Assembly: GCF_000154285.1 (NCBI RefSeq)
Contig: NZ_DS483462.1
Coordinates: 2,523-58,373, forward strand
Length of the DNA: 55,851 bases
Source: Amedibacillus dolichus DSM 3991
GTDB lineage: Bacteria; Bacillota_I; Bacilli_A; Erysipelotrichales; Erysipelotrichaceae
Reading direction: 5' to 3'
Shown here piece by piece: positions 33,737-42,140 of the stretch (position 1 is the first letter of the stretch; each line of letters opens with the position of its first letter). Under the pieces are notes generated by a model. The model saw nothing but the letters and a program-made list of their open reading frames with translations, was not told the origin of the DNA and made no database searches. A program made the translations under genes and the position numbers.

Positions 33737-35074
33737 ATGGAAAAATGGATATATATACTGGAGCGTTGGCAGAAAATACTATGGGGAATGCCGATGCTTG
33801 TTTTATTATTGGCAAGTGGAGCATTGTTAATGGTGAAAACACGCTTTTTTTTATTTCGTAAAAGCGATTTGATCGTTCGCAAGACGATTGGCTCTTTAGG
33901 AGCAAAAAAGCAGCAAGGGATTACTTCCTTTCAAGCAGTAACGACAGCTTTAGCCGGAACTTTGGGAGTCGGAAGCATTGTCGGTGTTGCAACGGCAATT
34001 ACGATGGGAGGAGCAGGAGCTTTATTTTGGATGTGTGTAAGTGCGTTGTTTGGAATGATGTGTAAGTATGGAGAGGTTGTCTTGGCGATGCACTATCGTC
34101 ATAAAGAAAATGGAGTTAGTTATGGTGGGGCGATGTATGTATTGGAAAAGGGGTGTCGTATGCCGGTTTTAGGTGTTCTGTTTGCACTGTTTTGCATACT
34201 TGCCTCCTTTGGAATAGGGAATATTACACCGACCAATACGATCGTAGAGAGTGTGCGTGTTTATTTGCCGCTTCCGCCACTGTTTATTACAGCTTTACTA
34301 GCAGTGCTGGTTGCTTCTCTTATATTCGGTAAAGGAAATCGAATCATGCGATTGAATGAAAAGCTCATTCCCTTTGTTTCCGTTCTTTATATTGCTGCCT
34401 GTGGATACTTGCTGTTTTTGCATCGTGAGCATCTTTTTTCTGCTGTTTTATTTGTTTTACAGGACGCTTTTGCGATTGATGCATTGGAAGGAGGAATTGG
34501 AGGCTTTGTCATTAGCAAAGCAATTCACTTTGGGGTATCGCGAGGAGTTTTTTCCAATGAAGCCGGTATGGGAAGCTCTCCTTTATCACATGCCGGAGTT
34601 GTTGATGCCAATCCGGTGGAACAAGGCTTTTGGGGTATATTCGAAGTATTTTTTGATACCTTGGTTATTTGTTTGATTACCGGCATGATGATTCTTACAA
34701 GTGATGCGTATGGTTTGGGGTTGGAGGGCGCTGCTTTGGTAATCGCATGCTTTCAAGAAGGCTTTGGTGTATGGGGAGGAATATTGTTTGCCTGTGCGAT
34801 TGTAAGCTTTGCATTGCCTTCTATTTTGGGGTGGTATTATTATGCTCGTGAGTGTATTCATTATCTATTTACGACAAAGCTTATGCTGCATTTATATCAA
34901 GCATGTTTTTTGGGAGTGCTGGTTTGTTGCGGAAGTTTTGATTTTGTATATGTGTGGTACTTAGCTGATGTTTTAAATGCCTTAATGGCAATTCCAAACC
35001 TAATTTCACTTTTCCTTTTAAATAAAGATGTGGTAAAATTAACGAAAGAATACTTGATATTATATGGGAGGTGA
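33737..35074 (+). CDS. Sodium:alanine (AGCS) symporter
   Basis: A 445-residue Na+/amino-acid symporter of the alanine or glycine:cation family with about 10-11 membrane helices. Typical stretches: TSFQAVTTALAGTLGVGSIVGVATAI, MCKYGEVVLAMHYR, GVSRGVFSNEAGMGSSPLSHA. Alanine or glycine are the likely substrates. The ribosome site GGGAGG is good. Its 3' end touches the glycerate kinase gene, so the two are probably co-transcribed. Confidence 0.92.
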   Translation: MEKWIYILERWQKILWGMPMLVLLLASGALLMVKTRFFLFRKSDLIVRKTIGSLGAKKQQGITSFQAVTTALAGTLGVGSIVGVATAITMGGAGALFWMCVSALFGMMCKYGEVVLAMHYRHKENGVSYGGAMYVLEKGCRMPVLGVLFALFCILASFGIGNITPTNTIVESVRVYLPLPPLFITALLAVLVASLIFGKGNRIMRLNEKLIPFVSVLYIAACGYLLFLHREHLFSAVLFVLQDAFAIDALEGGIGGFVISKAIHFGVSRGVFSNEAGMGSSPLSHAGVVDANPVEQGFWGIFEVFFDTLVICLITGMMILTSDAYGLGLEGAALVIACFQEGFGVWGGILFACAIVSFALPSILGWYYYARECIHYLFTTKLMLHLYQACFLGVLVCCGSFDFVYVWYLADVLNALMAIPNLISLFLLNKDVVKLTKEYLILYGR

Positions 35075-35078
35075 AGCT

Positions 35079-36215
35079 ATGAAGGTTATTGTAGCATGTG
35101 ATTCCTATAAAGGCTGTATGACTTCAAAACAAGTCGCAAAGCAAATTACTGCCGGAATTCATGAGGTTAATGCATCATGTGAGGTTCTTTCCTATGTGAT
35201 TGGCGATGGTGGAGAAGGAACGGTACAAGCTTTTAAAGAAACGATGCATGGCGAAAATGTAGGTGTTGCGACAACAGATGCGTATGGTCGAAAAATACAA
35301 AGTGAATATGCTATTATCGAAGATGGGAAAACGGCTGTCATCGAGGTTGCTAATATCATTGGCTTATCTATGCACCCAAGAGAAAAGCGAGCTCCTTTAT
35401 ATGCCGGAAGCTATGGTGTGGGAACGGTTATGCTAGATGCTATTGAAAAGGGCTGTAAGAAAATTATCGTAGGTTTGGGTGGCAGTGCAACCAATGATTG
35501 TGGGATAGGACTTTTGCAATGTTTAGGTGCACGCTTTTACGATGCCAATCATCAATATCTTTCTCCGCAGGCTGTGAATTTGGATAAGGTGCGCTATATT
35601 GATTTTCATCGTTTAAAGGAATTACAGGATATTGAGCTGATTGCCGCTTGTGATGTAAAAAATCATGTGCTTGGAGAGCAGGGGGCTACTTATGTGTTTG
35701 GTCGTCAAAAGGGATTGACACAAGCACAGCTACATAAGATTGAACATGGAATGGAAAACTTCTGTTATCAGATCAAGCGTTATAAGAAAATAGATTTAAA
35801 TAGCTTGGAAGGTGGAGGAGCTGCCGGAGGGCTAGGCGCGATATTTATAGGTTTATTAGGTGCACGTATGGAAAGCGGTATTGATTTATTGTTAAGCTAT
35901 GGTGATATGGAAAAGCAGATACAGGATTGCGATTTGGTAATTACCGGAGAAGGTCAAAGCGATGCTCAAACACTGTTTGGTAAGGTGCCAATGGGTATTT
36001 TGCAGGTTGCCAAGCGTTATCATAAGCCATGTATTTGTATTAGCGGAGCTTTGGGCATCGGTTATCAAAAGTTATACGATGTTGGATTTATCGGTGTATT
36101 CAGTATTGCCGATCGTGCTATGAGCTTTTTGCAGGCGTTGGAGCAAGCACCGGAAAAGCTAAAGAATGCTACGGTGGCAATCATGCGAACCATTGATTAT
36201 TTTTATCGTTCATGA
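35079..36215 (+). CDS. Glycerate kinase (GlxK/GckA family)
   Basis: A 378-residue glycerate kinase (family 1), phosphorylating D-glycerate, probably to 2-phosphoglycerate. Seen: VACDSYKGCMTSKQVA, YVIGDGGEGTVQA, IIVGLGGSATNDCGIG, GGGAAGGLGA and VITGEGQSDAQT. The ATG at 35079 has GGGAGGTGAAG upstream and is preferred over an in-frame start 15 bases earlier. It lies just behind the AGCS symporter, which may point to a shared role in serine/glycine-type metabolism. Confidence 0.93.
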   Translation: MKVIVACDSYKGCMTSKQVAKQITAGIHEVNASCEVLSYVIGDGGEGTVQAFKETMHGENVGVATTDAYGRKIQSEYAIIEDGKTAVIEVANIIGLSMHPREKRAPLYAGSYGVGTVMLDAIEKGCKKIIVGLGGSATNDCGIGLLQCLGARFYDANHQYLSPQAVNLDKVRYIDFHRLKELQDIELIAACDVKNHVLGEQGATYVFGRQKGLTQAQLHKIEHGMENFCYQIKRYKKIDLNSLEGGGAAGGLGAIFIGLLGARMESGIDLLLSYGDMEKQIQDCDLVITGEGQSDAQTLFGKVPMGILQVAKRYHKPCICISGALGIGYQKLYDVGFIGVFSIADRAMSFLQALEQAPEKLKNATVAIMRTIDYFYRS

Positions 36216-36220
36216 TGTTT

Positions 36221-36247
36221 AAGAGGATAGTGTTCCTCTTTTTTTAT
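36221..36247 (+). terminator. Intrinsic terminator
   Basis: AAGAGGA-TAGTGT-TCCTCTT followed by T-run, after glycerate kinase. Confidence 0.88.
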
Positions 36248-36252
36248 TGCGA

Positions 36253-36302
36253 TTGACAAAAGGATAGGAAATGTTTTATAATACATATGAACAAATGTTC
36301 AT
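36253..36302 (+). promoter_or_regulatory. Promoter and ArsR/SmtB operator of the metal efflux unit
   Basis: TTGACA (36253) and TATAAT (36277) with an 18-base spacer. A perfect dyad ATGAACA-AA-TGTTCAT (36287-36302) covers the transcription start. Arm sequence and length fit the operators of ArsR/SmtB-family metal sensors such as CadC and CzrA. Confidence 0.85.
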
Positions 36303-36323
36303 GTATTAAATGGAGGTTAGGAT

Positions 36324-36683
36324 ATGAAAATGGACGCACCTGTTTGTGAAGAAATTACAGTTCATGAAGAAATTATCAATCATGTAAATAAAGAGATGCT
36401 GACAATGGAGGAATATCATGATTTGGGAACTTTGTTTAAAATGTTTTCCGATCCGACACGCTTGCGAATACTGAGTTTGTTGTTTCAATCGGAAATGTGT
36501 GTATGTGATATTGTGGCATTGTTGGATATGACACAATCGGCGGTATCGCATCAGCTGAGTGTTTTACGGGCAAATCGTTTAATTAAGTATCGTCGTGTCG
36601 GGAAAAATATTTATTATTCCTTAGATGATGAACATATACAATATATATTCAATGCCGGAGTTGAGCATATTCAAGAGCATTAA
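36324..36683 (+). CDS. ArsR/SmtB-family metal-responsive repressor (CadC-like)
   Basis: A 119-residue winged-helix repressor. The DNA-binding helix is in MTQSAVSHQLSVLRANRLIKY. Two possible metal sites are visible: Cys8 at the N-terminus (APVCEE) with the EMCVCD motif on helix alpha-3 (Cys/Cys), and the alpha-5 pattern DDEHIQ with HIQEH at the C-terminus. This matches CadC-like sensors of Cd/Pb/Zn. It precedes the P-type ATPase gene by 15 bases and lies behind its own operator, so it should repress both genes until metal binds. Confidence 0.92.
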   Translation: MKMDAPVCEEITVHEEIINHVNKEMLTMEEYHDLGTLFKMFSDPTRLRILSLLFQSEMCVCDIVALLDMTQSAVSHQLSVLRANRLIKYRRVGKNIYYSLDDEHIQYIFNAGVEHIQEH

Positions 36684-36698
36684 AGCGAGGTGATTAGA

Positions 36699-39125
36699 AT
36701 GCAAAAGCAATTTATATTAGAGGGTTTGGATTGCCCGAATTGTGCCATGAAGGTAGAGCGTGGTGTAGCAAAGCTAAGTGGTGTAAAAGAAGCAAGCGTT
36801 GATTTTACACATAAAAAGCTGTTTGTTGATTATGAAGGGGATATGAGTGATCGAATCAAAGCTACGATCATTGCATTGGAACCAAACATTCATGTTGTTG
36901 AAAAGCAAGGAAAGTCTAACCATGAGCACACTCATAAACATCATCAGCATTCCCATGCGCATTGCGACTGCCATGAGCATGATAGCTGTTCTTTACAGGA
37001 AACATTAATCAAGCAGCCCCTTGCTAATGCACAAAGACTGTATATCAAGGGCTTGGATTGTGCAAGCTGTGCTGCCAAAATTGAGCAGTATGTTCAAAAT
37101 ATGGAAAATGTAAAACAGGCAAGCTTGAATTTTTCCAATGGTGTACTTTACGTAGAACTGAAAGAAACACAGCTTTCTGAAAAGACGTTAAAAGAAATCG
37201 TGCAAGTGATTCCAACATTGGAAGATGGTGTTGAGGTGGCGATGGAGCATGAAGAAAAAAGCGATTCTTCGCAAGCAGGCTTATTTTCCGTAAAAAAGAA
37301 TTGGCGTTTGTATGTGGGAATCGTATTGTTTCTAACAGCTCTATGCTTAGAGGATACGGTTTATGGCATTTGGCTTTTTGCAGCTGCTTATCTGCTTGTC
37401 GGTATGCGGGTCTTGCTTGCGGCCTTGAAAAATATCATGCGAGGAGAGATTTTTGACGAGAATTTTTTGATGGGTATTGCGACATTAGGTGCTTTTGCTA
37501 TTGCTTCATATGAGGAAGCAGTTGCGGTTATGATTTTTTATGAAATCGGTGAAATGTTTCAAGCCTATGCAGTGGAGCGTTCGCGGGCATCAATTTCCGA
37601 TTTGATGGATATTCGTGCCGATCATGCCAATAAGTTGGTTGATGGAGAAGAAATTACAGTATCTCCCGAAGCGGTTCATCAAGGTGATATCATTGTACTA
37701 AAACCGGGAGAAAGAGTCCCTTTGGACGGTATTGTTATTGCAGGAAGCGGAAGTTTGGATACCTCGGCATTAACAGGAGAAAGCATGCCAAGCGATGTGA
37801 AAGAAGGACAGGAAATCTTAGCCGGTTCCTTGAATTTAAACAGTGTTTTACAGCTGCGAGTTACCAAAGAATATGGACAGTCTACGGTAGCACGTATTTT
37901 AGAATTGGTAGAAAATGCCGGAAGCCGTAAAGCTCCAACGGAGCGATTTATCACAAAATTTGCCAGAATTTATACACCGGTAGTTGTGGGATTAGCAGCC
38001 TTGCTTGTAGTTTTGCCGATGTTATTGGTACCGAATGCAGAGCTATCCGATTGGCTGTATCGTGCATTAACATTCCTTGTTGTTTCTTGTCCATGTGCTC
38101 TTGTGATTTCTATACCTTTGGGATTGTTTGCCGGTATCGGAGCTGCCAGCCGCCATGGTATTTTAATCAAAGGCGGTAATATTTTGGAGGCTTTGAAAGA
38201 TATTGACAGTGTTGTATTCGATAAAACCGGTACATTGACGAAAGGAAGTTTTCAGGTAGAAAAAATTGTAGCATTACAAGGTGATGAGCCTGAGGTACTG
38301 CGATTGGCTGCGTATGCGGAAAGCTACTCTACTCACCCAATTGCCGTTTCTATTTGCAAGGCATACGATCATGAAATTGATAAAAGCAAGCTTTCTGGTT
38401 ATGAAGAAATAGCCGGTAAGGGAATTGCGGTAAATTATGAGAAAAAAGCCGTTCTTGCCGGTAATGCGGGCTTGATGCAAAGTTATGGTATTGTATTTGA
38501 AGATACAGCTTCAGAAGCTAGTGTTGTGCATATTGCTTATGATGGTAAGTATATGGGATACGTGCTGATTGCCGATCAAATCAAAGAAACAAGCAAACAG
38601 GCAATGGCAGATTTGAAAAAGTTAGGCATTACGAAAACCGTAATGCTGAGCGGAGATCGTAAAGAGGCAGGAGAAGCTGTTGGTAAGGAACTTGGTTTGG
38701 ATCAGGTATATACGCAGCTTTTGCCACAAGATAAGGTAGATAAGGTAGAGGAGCTATTAGCGCAGCAAGCAGCTGATAAAAAGCTAGCCTTTGTTGGTGA
38801 TGGCATCAATGATGCGCCGGTATTGGCAAGGGCAGATATCGGTGTTGCGATGGGCGGTGTTGGTAGTGATGCCGCAATCGAAGCAGCGGATGTCGTTTTG
38901 ATGAAAGATGATCCAAGTGCTTTGGCAGATGCTATTCGCATTGCGAAAAAGACGATGAACATCTTAAAACAAAATATTATATTTTCGCTTGTTGTAAAGA
39001 TAAGTGTGCTGATTTTGGCAGTATTTAATATGACAAATATGTGGGTAGGCGTATTTGCCGATGTCGGAGTAACGCTGTTGGCAGTTATTAACTCTATGCG
39101 AGCTTTGCGTATGAAGCTAAGATAA
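36699..39125 (+). CDS. cadA: Heavy-metal translocating P1B-type ATPase (CadA/ZntA-like)
   Basis: An 808-residue efflux pump for Zn2+/Cd2+/Pb2+. Two heavy-metal-associated domains open the protein (GLDCPNCAMKVE near 9-20, GLDCASCAAKIE near 115-126), joined by a His-rich linker (about 75-100, many His with Cys-Asp-Cys). Then the P-type core: the TGES actuator loop, SCPCALVIS transmembrane metal site, DKTGTLT phosphorylation motif, and GDGINDAPVLARADIG. CPC with two CxxC domains supports Zn/Cd/Pb over copper. The ATG at 36699 is spaced correctly behind GCGAGG. It is in one unit with the ArsR-type repressor. Confidence 0.95.
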   Translation: MQKQFILEGLDCPNCAMKVERGVAKLSGVKEASVDFTHKKLFVDYEGDMSDRIKATIIALEPNIHVVEKQGKSNHEHTHKHHQHSHAHCDCHEHDSCSLQETLIKQPLANAQRLYIKGLDCASCAAKIEQYVQNMENVKQASLNFSNGVLYVELKETQLSEKTLKEIVQVIPTLEDGVEVAMEHEEKSDSSQAGLFSVKKNWRLYVGIVLFLTALCLEDTVYGIWLFAAAYLLVGMRVLLAALKNIMRGEIFDENFLMGIATLGAFAIASYEEAVAVMIFYEIGEMFQAYAVERSRASISDLMDIRADHANKLVDGEEITVSPEAVHQGDIIVLKPGERVPLDGIVIAGSGSLDTSALTGESMPSDVKEGQEILAGSLNLNSVLQLRVTKEYGQSTVARILELVENAGSRKAPTERFITKFARIYTPVVVGLAALLVVLPMLLVPNAELSDWLYRALTFLVVSCPCALVISIPLGLFAGIGAASRHGILIKGGNILEALKDIDSVVFDKTGTLTKGSFQVEKIVALQGDEPEVLRLAAYAESYSTHPIAVSICKAYDHEIDKSKLSGYEEIAGKGIAVNYEKKAVLAGNAGLMQSYGIVFEDTASEASVVHIAYDGKYMGYVLIADQIKETSKQAMADLKKLGITKTVMLSGDRKEAGEAVGKELGLDQVYTQLLPQDKVDKVEELLAQQAADKKLAFVGDGINDAPVLARADIGVAMGGVGSDAAIEAADVVLMKDDPSALADAIRIAKKTMNILKQNIIFSLVVKISVLILAVFNMTNMWVGVFADVGVTLLAVINSMRALRMKLR

Positions 39126-39150
39126 AGGTAAAAGTATTTACGAAGTACAA

Positions 39151-39177
39151 AGAAAGGGAACATTGAAGTTCTCTTTT
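39151..39177 (+). terminator. Intrinsic terminator
   Basis: AAAGGGAAC-ATTGAA-GTTCTCTTT with one G-T pair, then TTTT, after cadA. Confidence 0.75.
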
Positions 39178-39236
39178 TTGCTTTCACTGTGGTGATGACA
39201 GACTATGAAAATAATTATGAAAATCTTTTAAATCGG

Positions 39237-39265
39237 TTGATAAACTGTTTCACAAACAGTATAAT
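39237..39265 (+). promoter_or_regulatory. Promoter with palindrome inside its spacer
   Basis: TTGATA (39237) and TATAAT (39260) are 17 bases apart. The spacer is filled by ACTGTTT-CAC-AAACAGT (39244-39260), a perfect 7-3-7 dyad reaching the -10. Binding there would block RNA polymerase, so a repressor site is likely. Confidence 0.65.
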
Positions 39266-39312
39266 ATAAAGGAATTAGTTTTTTGTATGAGCTTGGAAAG
39301 TGATGTGTAAGA

Positions 39313-40335
39313 ATGGAAAATTGGCAAGAGGTATATGCAAGCGCCAAGCAGCGCTGTCATAAATGTCGGTGCTGCCCGCAATGCAATGGTGCAGCTTGCC
39401 GAGGAGAAACTCCGGGTCCCGGTGGAAAGGGTAGCGGGAATGCTTTTGTTCGTAATATTGATATGCTGAAGCAAGTATTTATTACAATGGATACAATCAG
39501 TGAAAATACGGAAATTTCAACGCAGACGGATTTTTTCGGACATGAGGTTTCACTACCTGTTTATGCCGCTCCGATTAGTGGTATTCGTTTGAATTATGGG
39601 GCTGATTTAGATGATTTGACCTATACACAGGAGCTTGTGGAGGGTTGTTTAGCTGCGGGAAGCTTGGCTTTTAGCGGTGATGGAATGTATGATGAAATGT
39701 TTTGCGGTCCAATGGATATTATTGCCAAGCATCAAGGATATGGTATACCGACGATCAAGCCATGGAGCGAAAGTGATATGGAGTGGCGTATAAAGCTTGC
39801 TAAAGAGGGAAAAGCACTTGCTATTGCTTCGGATATTGATGCCAGCGGGCTTACCAATTTACGAAACAGTGTAACTCCGGTCGGCTTTAAAAATGTAGAG
39901 GAACTAAAGAAAATTAAAAAAATGGCGGAAATGCCGGTTATTTTAAAAGGAATTTTAAGTGTTAAAGGAGCAAGGAAGGCTTTGGAAGCCGGTGTAGATG
40001 GCATTATTGTTTCCAATCACGGAGGACGTGTGTTAGATGATTGCTTATCCGGTATTGAGGTGTTGGAGGATATCGTTAAAGCGGTAGATGGCAGAATGAA
40101 GATTTTTGTCGATGGCGGCTTTCGAAGCGGTAACGATGTATTTAAAGCACTCGCTTTAGGGGCAGACGGTGTTTTGATCGGTAGACCGATATCCCATGCT
40201 GTGATTGGTGATGGAGCTAACGGTGTAAAGTTATATTTGGAAAAGATACAGCTGGAATTGAAGGAAGCCATGGCTATGGCAGGCTGTAAAACAATTAAGG
40301 ATATTCAACGAGAGCATGTTTGTGTAAAGTTTTAA
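39313..40335 (+). CDS. FMN-dependent alpha-hydroxy-acid dehydrogenase/oxidase family protein
   Basis: A 340-residue TIM-barrel flavoenzyme. The catalytic and FMN motifs of the lactate/glycolate oxidase family are visible: MPVILKGILSVKGARKALEAG, the active-site His in VSNHGGRVLDD, IFVDGGFRSGNDVFKAL and GADGVLIGRPIS. The N-terminal 45 residues are unusual: a Cys-rich stretch (Cys15, 18, 20, 21, 24, 29) followed by a Gly/Pro segment, which could bind metal or an iron-sulphur cluster. The substrate is unknown; lactate is a guess. Shorter and more divergent than classical lactate oxidases. Probably co-transcribed with the small pyrophosphatase-like gene. Confidence 0.8.
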   Translation: MENWQEVYASAKQRCHKCRCCPQCNGAACRGETPGPGGKGSGNAFVRNIDMLKQVFITMDTISENTEISTQTDFFGHEVSLPVYAAPISGIRLNYGADLDDLTYTQELVEGCLAAGSLAFSGDGMYDEMFCGPMDIIAKHQGYGIPTIKPWSESDMEWRIKLAKEGKALAIASDIDASGLTNLRNSVTPVGFKNVEELKKIKKMAEMPVILKGILSVKGARKALEAGVDGIIVSNHGGRVLDDCLSGIEVLEDIVKAVDGRMKIFVDGGFRSGNDVFKALALGADGVLIGRPISHAVIGDGANGVKLYLEKIQLELKEAMAMAGCKTIKDIQREHVCVKF

Positions 40336-40351
40336 AAGGGAGGAGAAAAGT

Positions 40352-40741
40352 ATGAATACGTATGAGAATAATGCATTTTTTTGGCAAAAGCTAGATACCT
40401 TGCTGTTATCTAGTAAGTTGGTTGTCGATCGTCCGAGAAATTCTAGTCATTATAAATATTCTAATTTGGTATATCCGGTAGATTATGGATATTTGAATGA
40501 TACCATGAGTTCTGATCAATCACCGATTGATGTATTTCGCGGTTCTGAAAAAAGCAGCTTGGTACAGGCGATTGCCGTATCAGCTGATATTTTGAAAAAG
40601 GATTGTGAGGTAAAGCTGTTGGTTGGTTGCAGTGAAGAGGAAATTCACGATATATTGGAGTTTTTAAATCAAACCGAATTTCAAAAAGCCGTGTTATTAA
40701 GACGTGGAAATGAGGTTCCCGAGTGGGCACAAAACGATTAA
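40352..40741 (+). CDS. Small inorganic pyrophosphatase-like protein
   Basis: A 129-residue protein with the front of a family I inorganic pyrophosphatase: VVDRPRNSSHYKYSNLVYPVDYGYL and then DQSPIDVFRGSE. Classical enzymes have about 175 residues and a DxxxxDxxD cluster; here only part of the acidic cluster (DQSPIDVF) is visible and the C-terminal half differs. It may be a reduced enzyme for pyrophosphate or another phosphate ester, or have lost activity. Starts behind GGGAGGAG. Confidence 0.7.
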   Translation: MNTYENNAFFWQKLDTLLLSSKLVVDRPRNSSHYKYSNLVYPVDYGYLNDTMSSDQSPIDVFRGSEKSSLVQAIAVSADILKKDCEVKLLVGCSEEEIHDILEFLNQTEFQKAVLLRRGNEVPEWAQND

Positions 40742-40763
40742 GCTGAGCAATCAGCTTTTTTTC
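40741..40763 (+). terminator. Intrinsic terminator
   Basis: AGCTGA-GCAA-TCAGCT followed by six T. Confidence 0.88.
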
Positions 40764-40807
40764 ATGTTTCTGTTTACTTACACATATAGTGAAGCAGGAG
40801 GCTGTCT

Positions 40808-41287
40808 ATGAAGAAATGTTGTTTTTGTTTGCTTTGGATCGTGCTATTGCTTGGTTGTAAAGATACGATAGGCTATTTTCATGATGACACGATACAAGTC
40901 GAGCGTCTGTTTGATGAAATTCAACAAAATACACTTGATCGCGTGTGGGAGTTTGGACTATTGGAGGAACAGTTTTGGAATCGAGCACGAATTGCAGAGG
41001 AATATGGAATAAATACAAAGGGAATGGAGGTTTATATTAAGAGTGCGGTTAGTGAAGCGGAACTGTGTGAAATAGCGATATGGAAAAAAGATACCAACGA
41101 TGATAAGCTAATTTACAATGCGTTTCGTTATCGCCTAGAGCATTTGGAAGAAAGGTGGGGAGATTATCTTGTGAAAGCAGATGCTTTGTTAAAAGATCCT
41201 GCAATCGGGCAGCTTGGATCGTATTATTATATGATTCTTGGCGAGGATAACGAAAAGGTGGTACACTATATACAGAAGTATAAATAA
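40808..41287 (+). CDS. Small lipoprotein, DUF4358-like
   Basis: A 159-residue predicted lipoprotein: signal peptide about 1-17 with lipobox LLLGC. The mature part has a region (about 75-155) with the order of motifs I associate with DUF4358: YIKSAVSEAELCEIAIWK, then an amphipathic helix FRYRLEHLEERW, then YYYMILGEDNEKV. Function unknown. GGAGG precedes the ATG. The gene is 12 bases upstream of the YihY-like gene. Confidence 0.65.
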   Translation: MKKCCFCLLWIVLLLGCKDTIGYFHDDTIQVERLFDEIQQNTLDRVWEFGLLEEQFWNRARIAEEYGINTKGMEVYIKSAVSEAELCEIAIWKKDTNDDKLIYNAFRYRLEHLEERWGDYLVKADALLKDPAIGQLGSYYYMILGEDNEKVVHYIQKYK

Positions 41288-41298
41288 AGCAGGGTGAT

Positions 41299-42129
41299 AT
41301 GATGGAAAAGCTATTTCGTATTTATGAGGAATTTACATCGTTTGAAGGAAGTCTTTTTAAATATGCATTGTCATTTTCAATTCTTTTGGCTATTGCACCG
41401 TCGATTTTGTTGTTTTCCATGCTTTTTCGCTATGCGTATTTGCCGATTGATATGGTATTGAATTTTGTACGCAGCTTTTTGCCGGATATCAATGCAGAGA
41501 CATTGGATCAGATTTTTTTGTTTTTTGTAGATAAGGATTATGGAATCTTAAGTTTTATTATTACCGCCTGTACGTCCTTCTATCTGGCTTCCAGAAGTAT
41601 TTTTTCCTTTTTGCTGATTAGTGCCGCTCATGAAAAGGTTGATGTTCCCAAATGGTCGATTCGTATTAAAGCAGTTGTTATGTTTGTGTTTTTAACGGTG
41701 GTTTTGTTAGCCGGTGTGTATTTGACTACGAAGTTCAGTAAGTTGTTTCCGCTGATTTCCGCCGGTTTAATGCTGTTTATGTTTACAGCTACTTATCGTA
41801 TGCTGAGCTTTCGTAAGCGAAATGTAAGCTTTGGATTTATCGGTGGTATGTTTACAACCTTGGGTATCATGGGATTAGCGGATTTGTTTATCAGTATCGT
41901 GCATAATTTTACTTCCTATGAGGATATTTACGGGCCGATTGCAGTTCTTGTAACATCTTTGCTTGCAATCTATTTAATATCCTGTATCATTTATTTAGGC
42001 TTTTGTATCAACATGGTGTTTGAAGAGGACTATGGAAATGAGGAAGCATTGGTGATGAAGCATGCTAAATTCTTTGCTGTATGCTTACGAGTGCATGATC
42101 AAATGACAAAACGAATTATAAAATCGTAA
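41299..42129 (+). CDS. YihY/BrkB-family membrane protein
   Basis: A 276-residue protein with about six transmembrane helices, matching the YihY/virulence factor BrkB family in layout: FKYALSFSILLAIAPSILLF near the N-terminus, YGILSFIITACTSFYLASRSIFSFL, and YGPIAVLVTSLLAIYLISCIIYLGFCIN near the end. The family was once thought to be RNase BN; its true role is unknown. Two adjacent ATGs (41299, 41302) are possible. It is 12 bases before rlmD. Confidence 0.78.
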   Translation: MMEKLFRIYEEFTSFEGSLFKYALSFSILLAIAPSILLFSMLFRYAYLPIDMVLNFVRSFLPDINAETLDQIFLFFVDKDYGILSFIITACTSFYLASRSIFSFLLISAAHEKVDVPKWSIRIKAVVMFVFLTVVLLAGVYLTTKFSKLFPLISAGLMLFMFTATYRMLSFRKRNVSFGFIGGMFTTLGIMGLADLFISIVHNFTSYEDIYGPIAVLVTSLLAIYLISCIIYLGFCINMVFEEDYGNEEALVMKHAKFFAVCLRVHDQMTKRIIKS

Positions 42130-42140
42130 GGGGAAATGGT

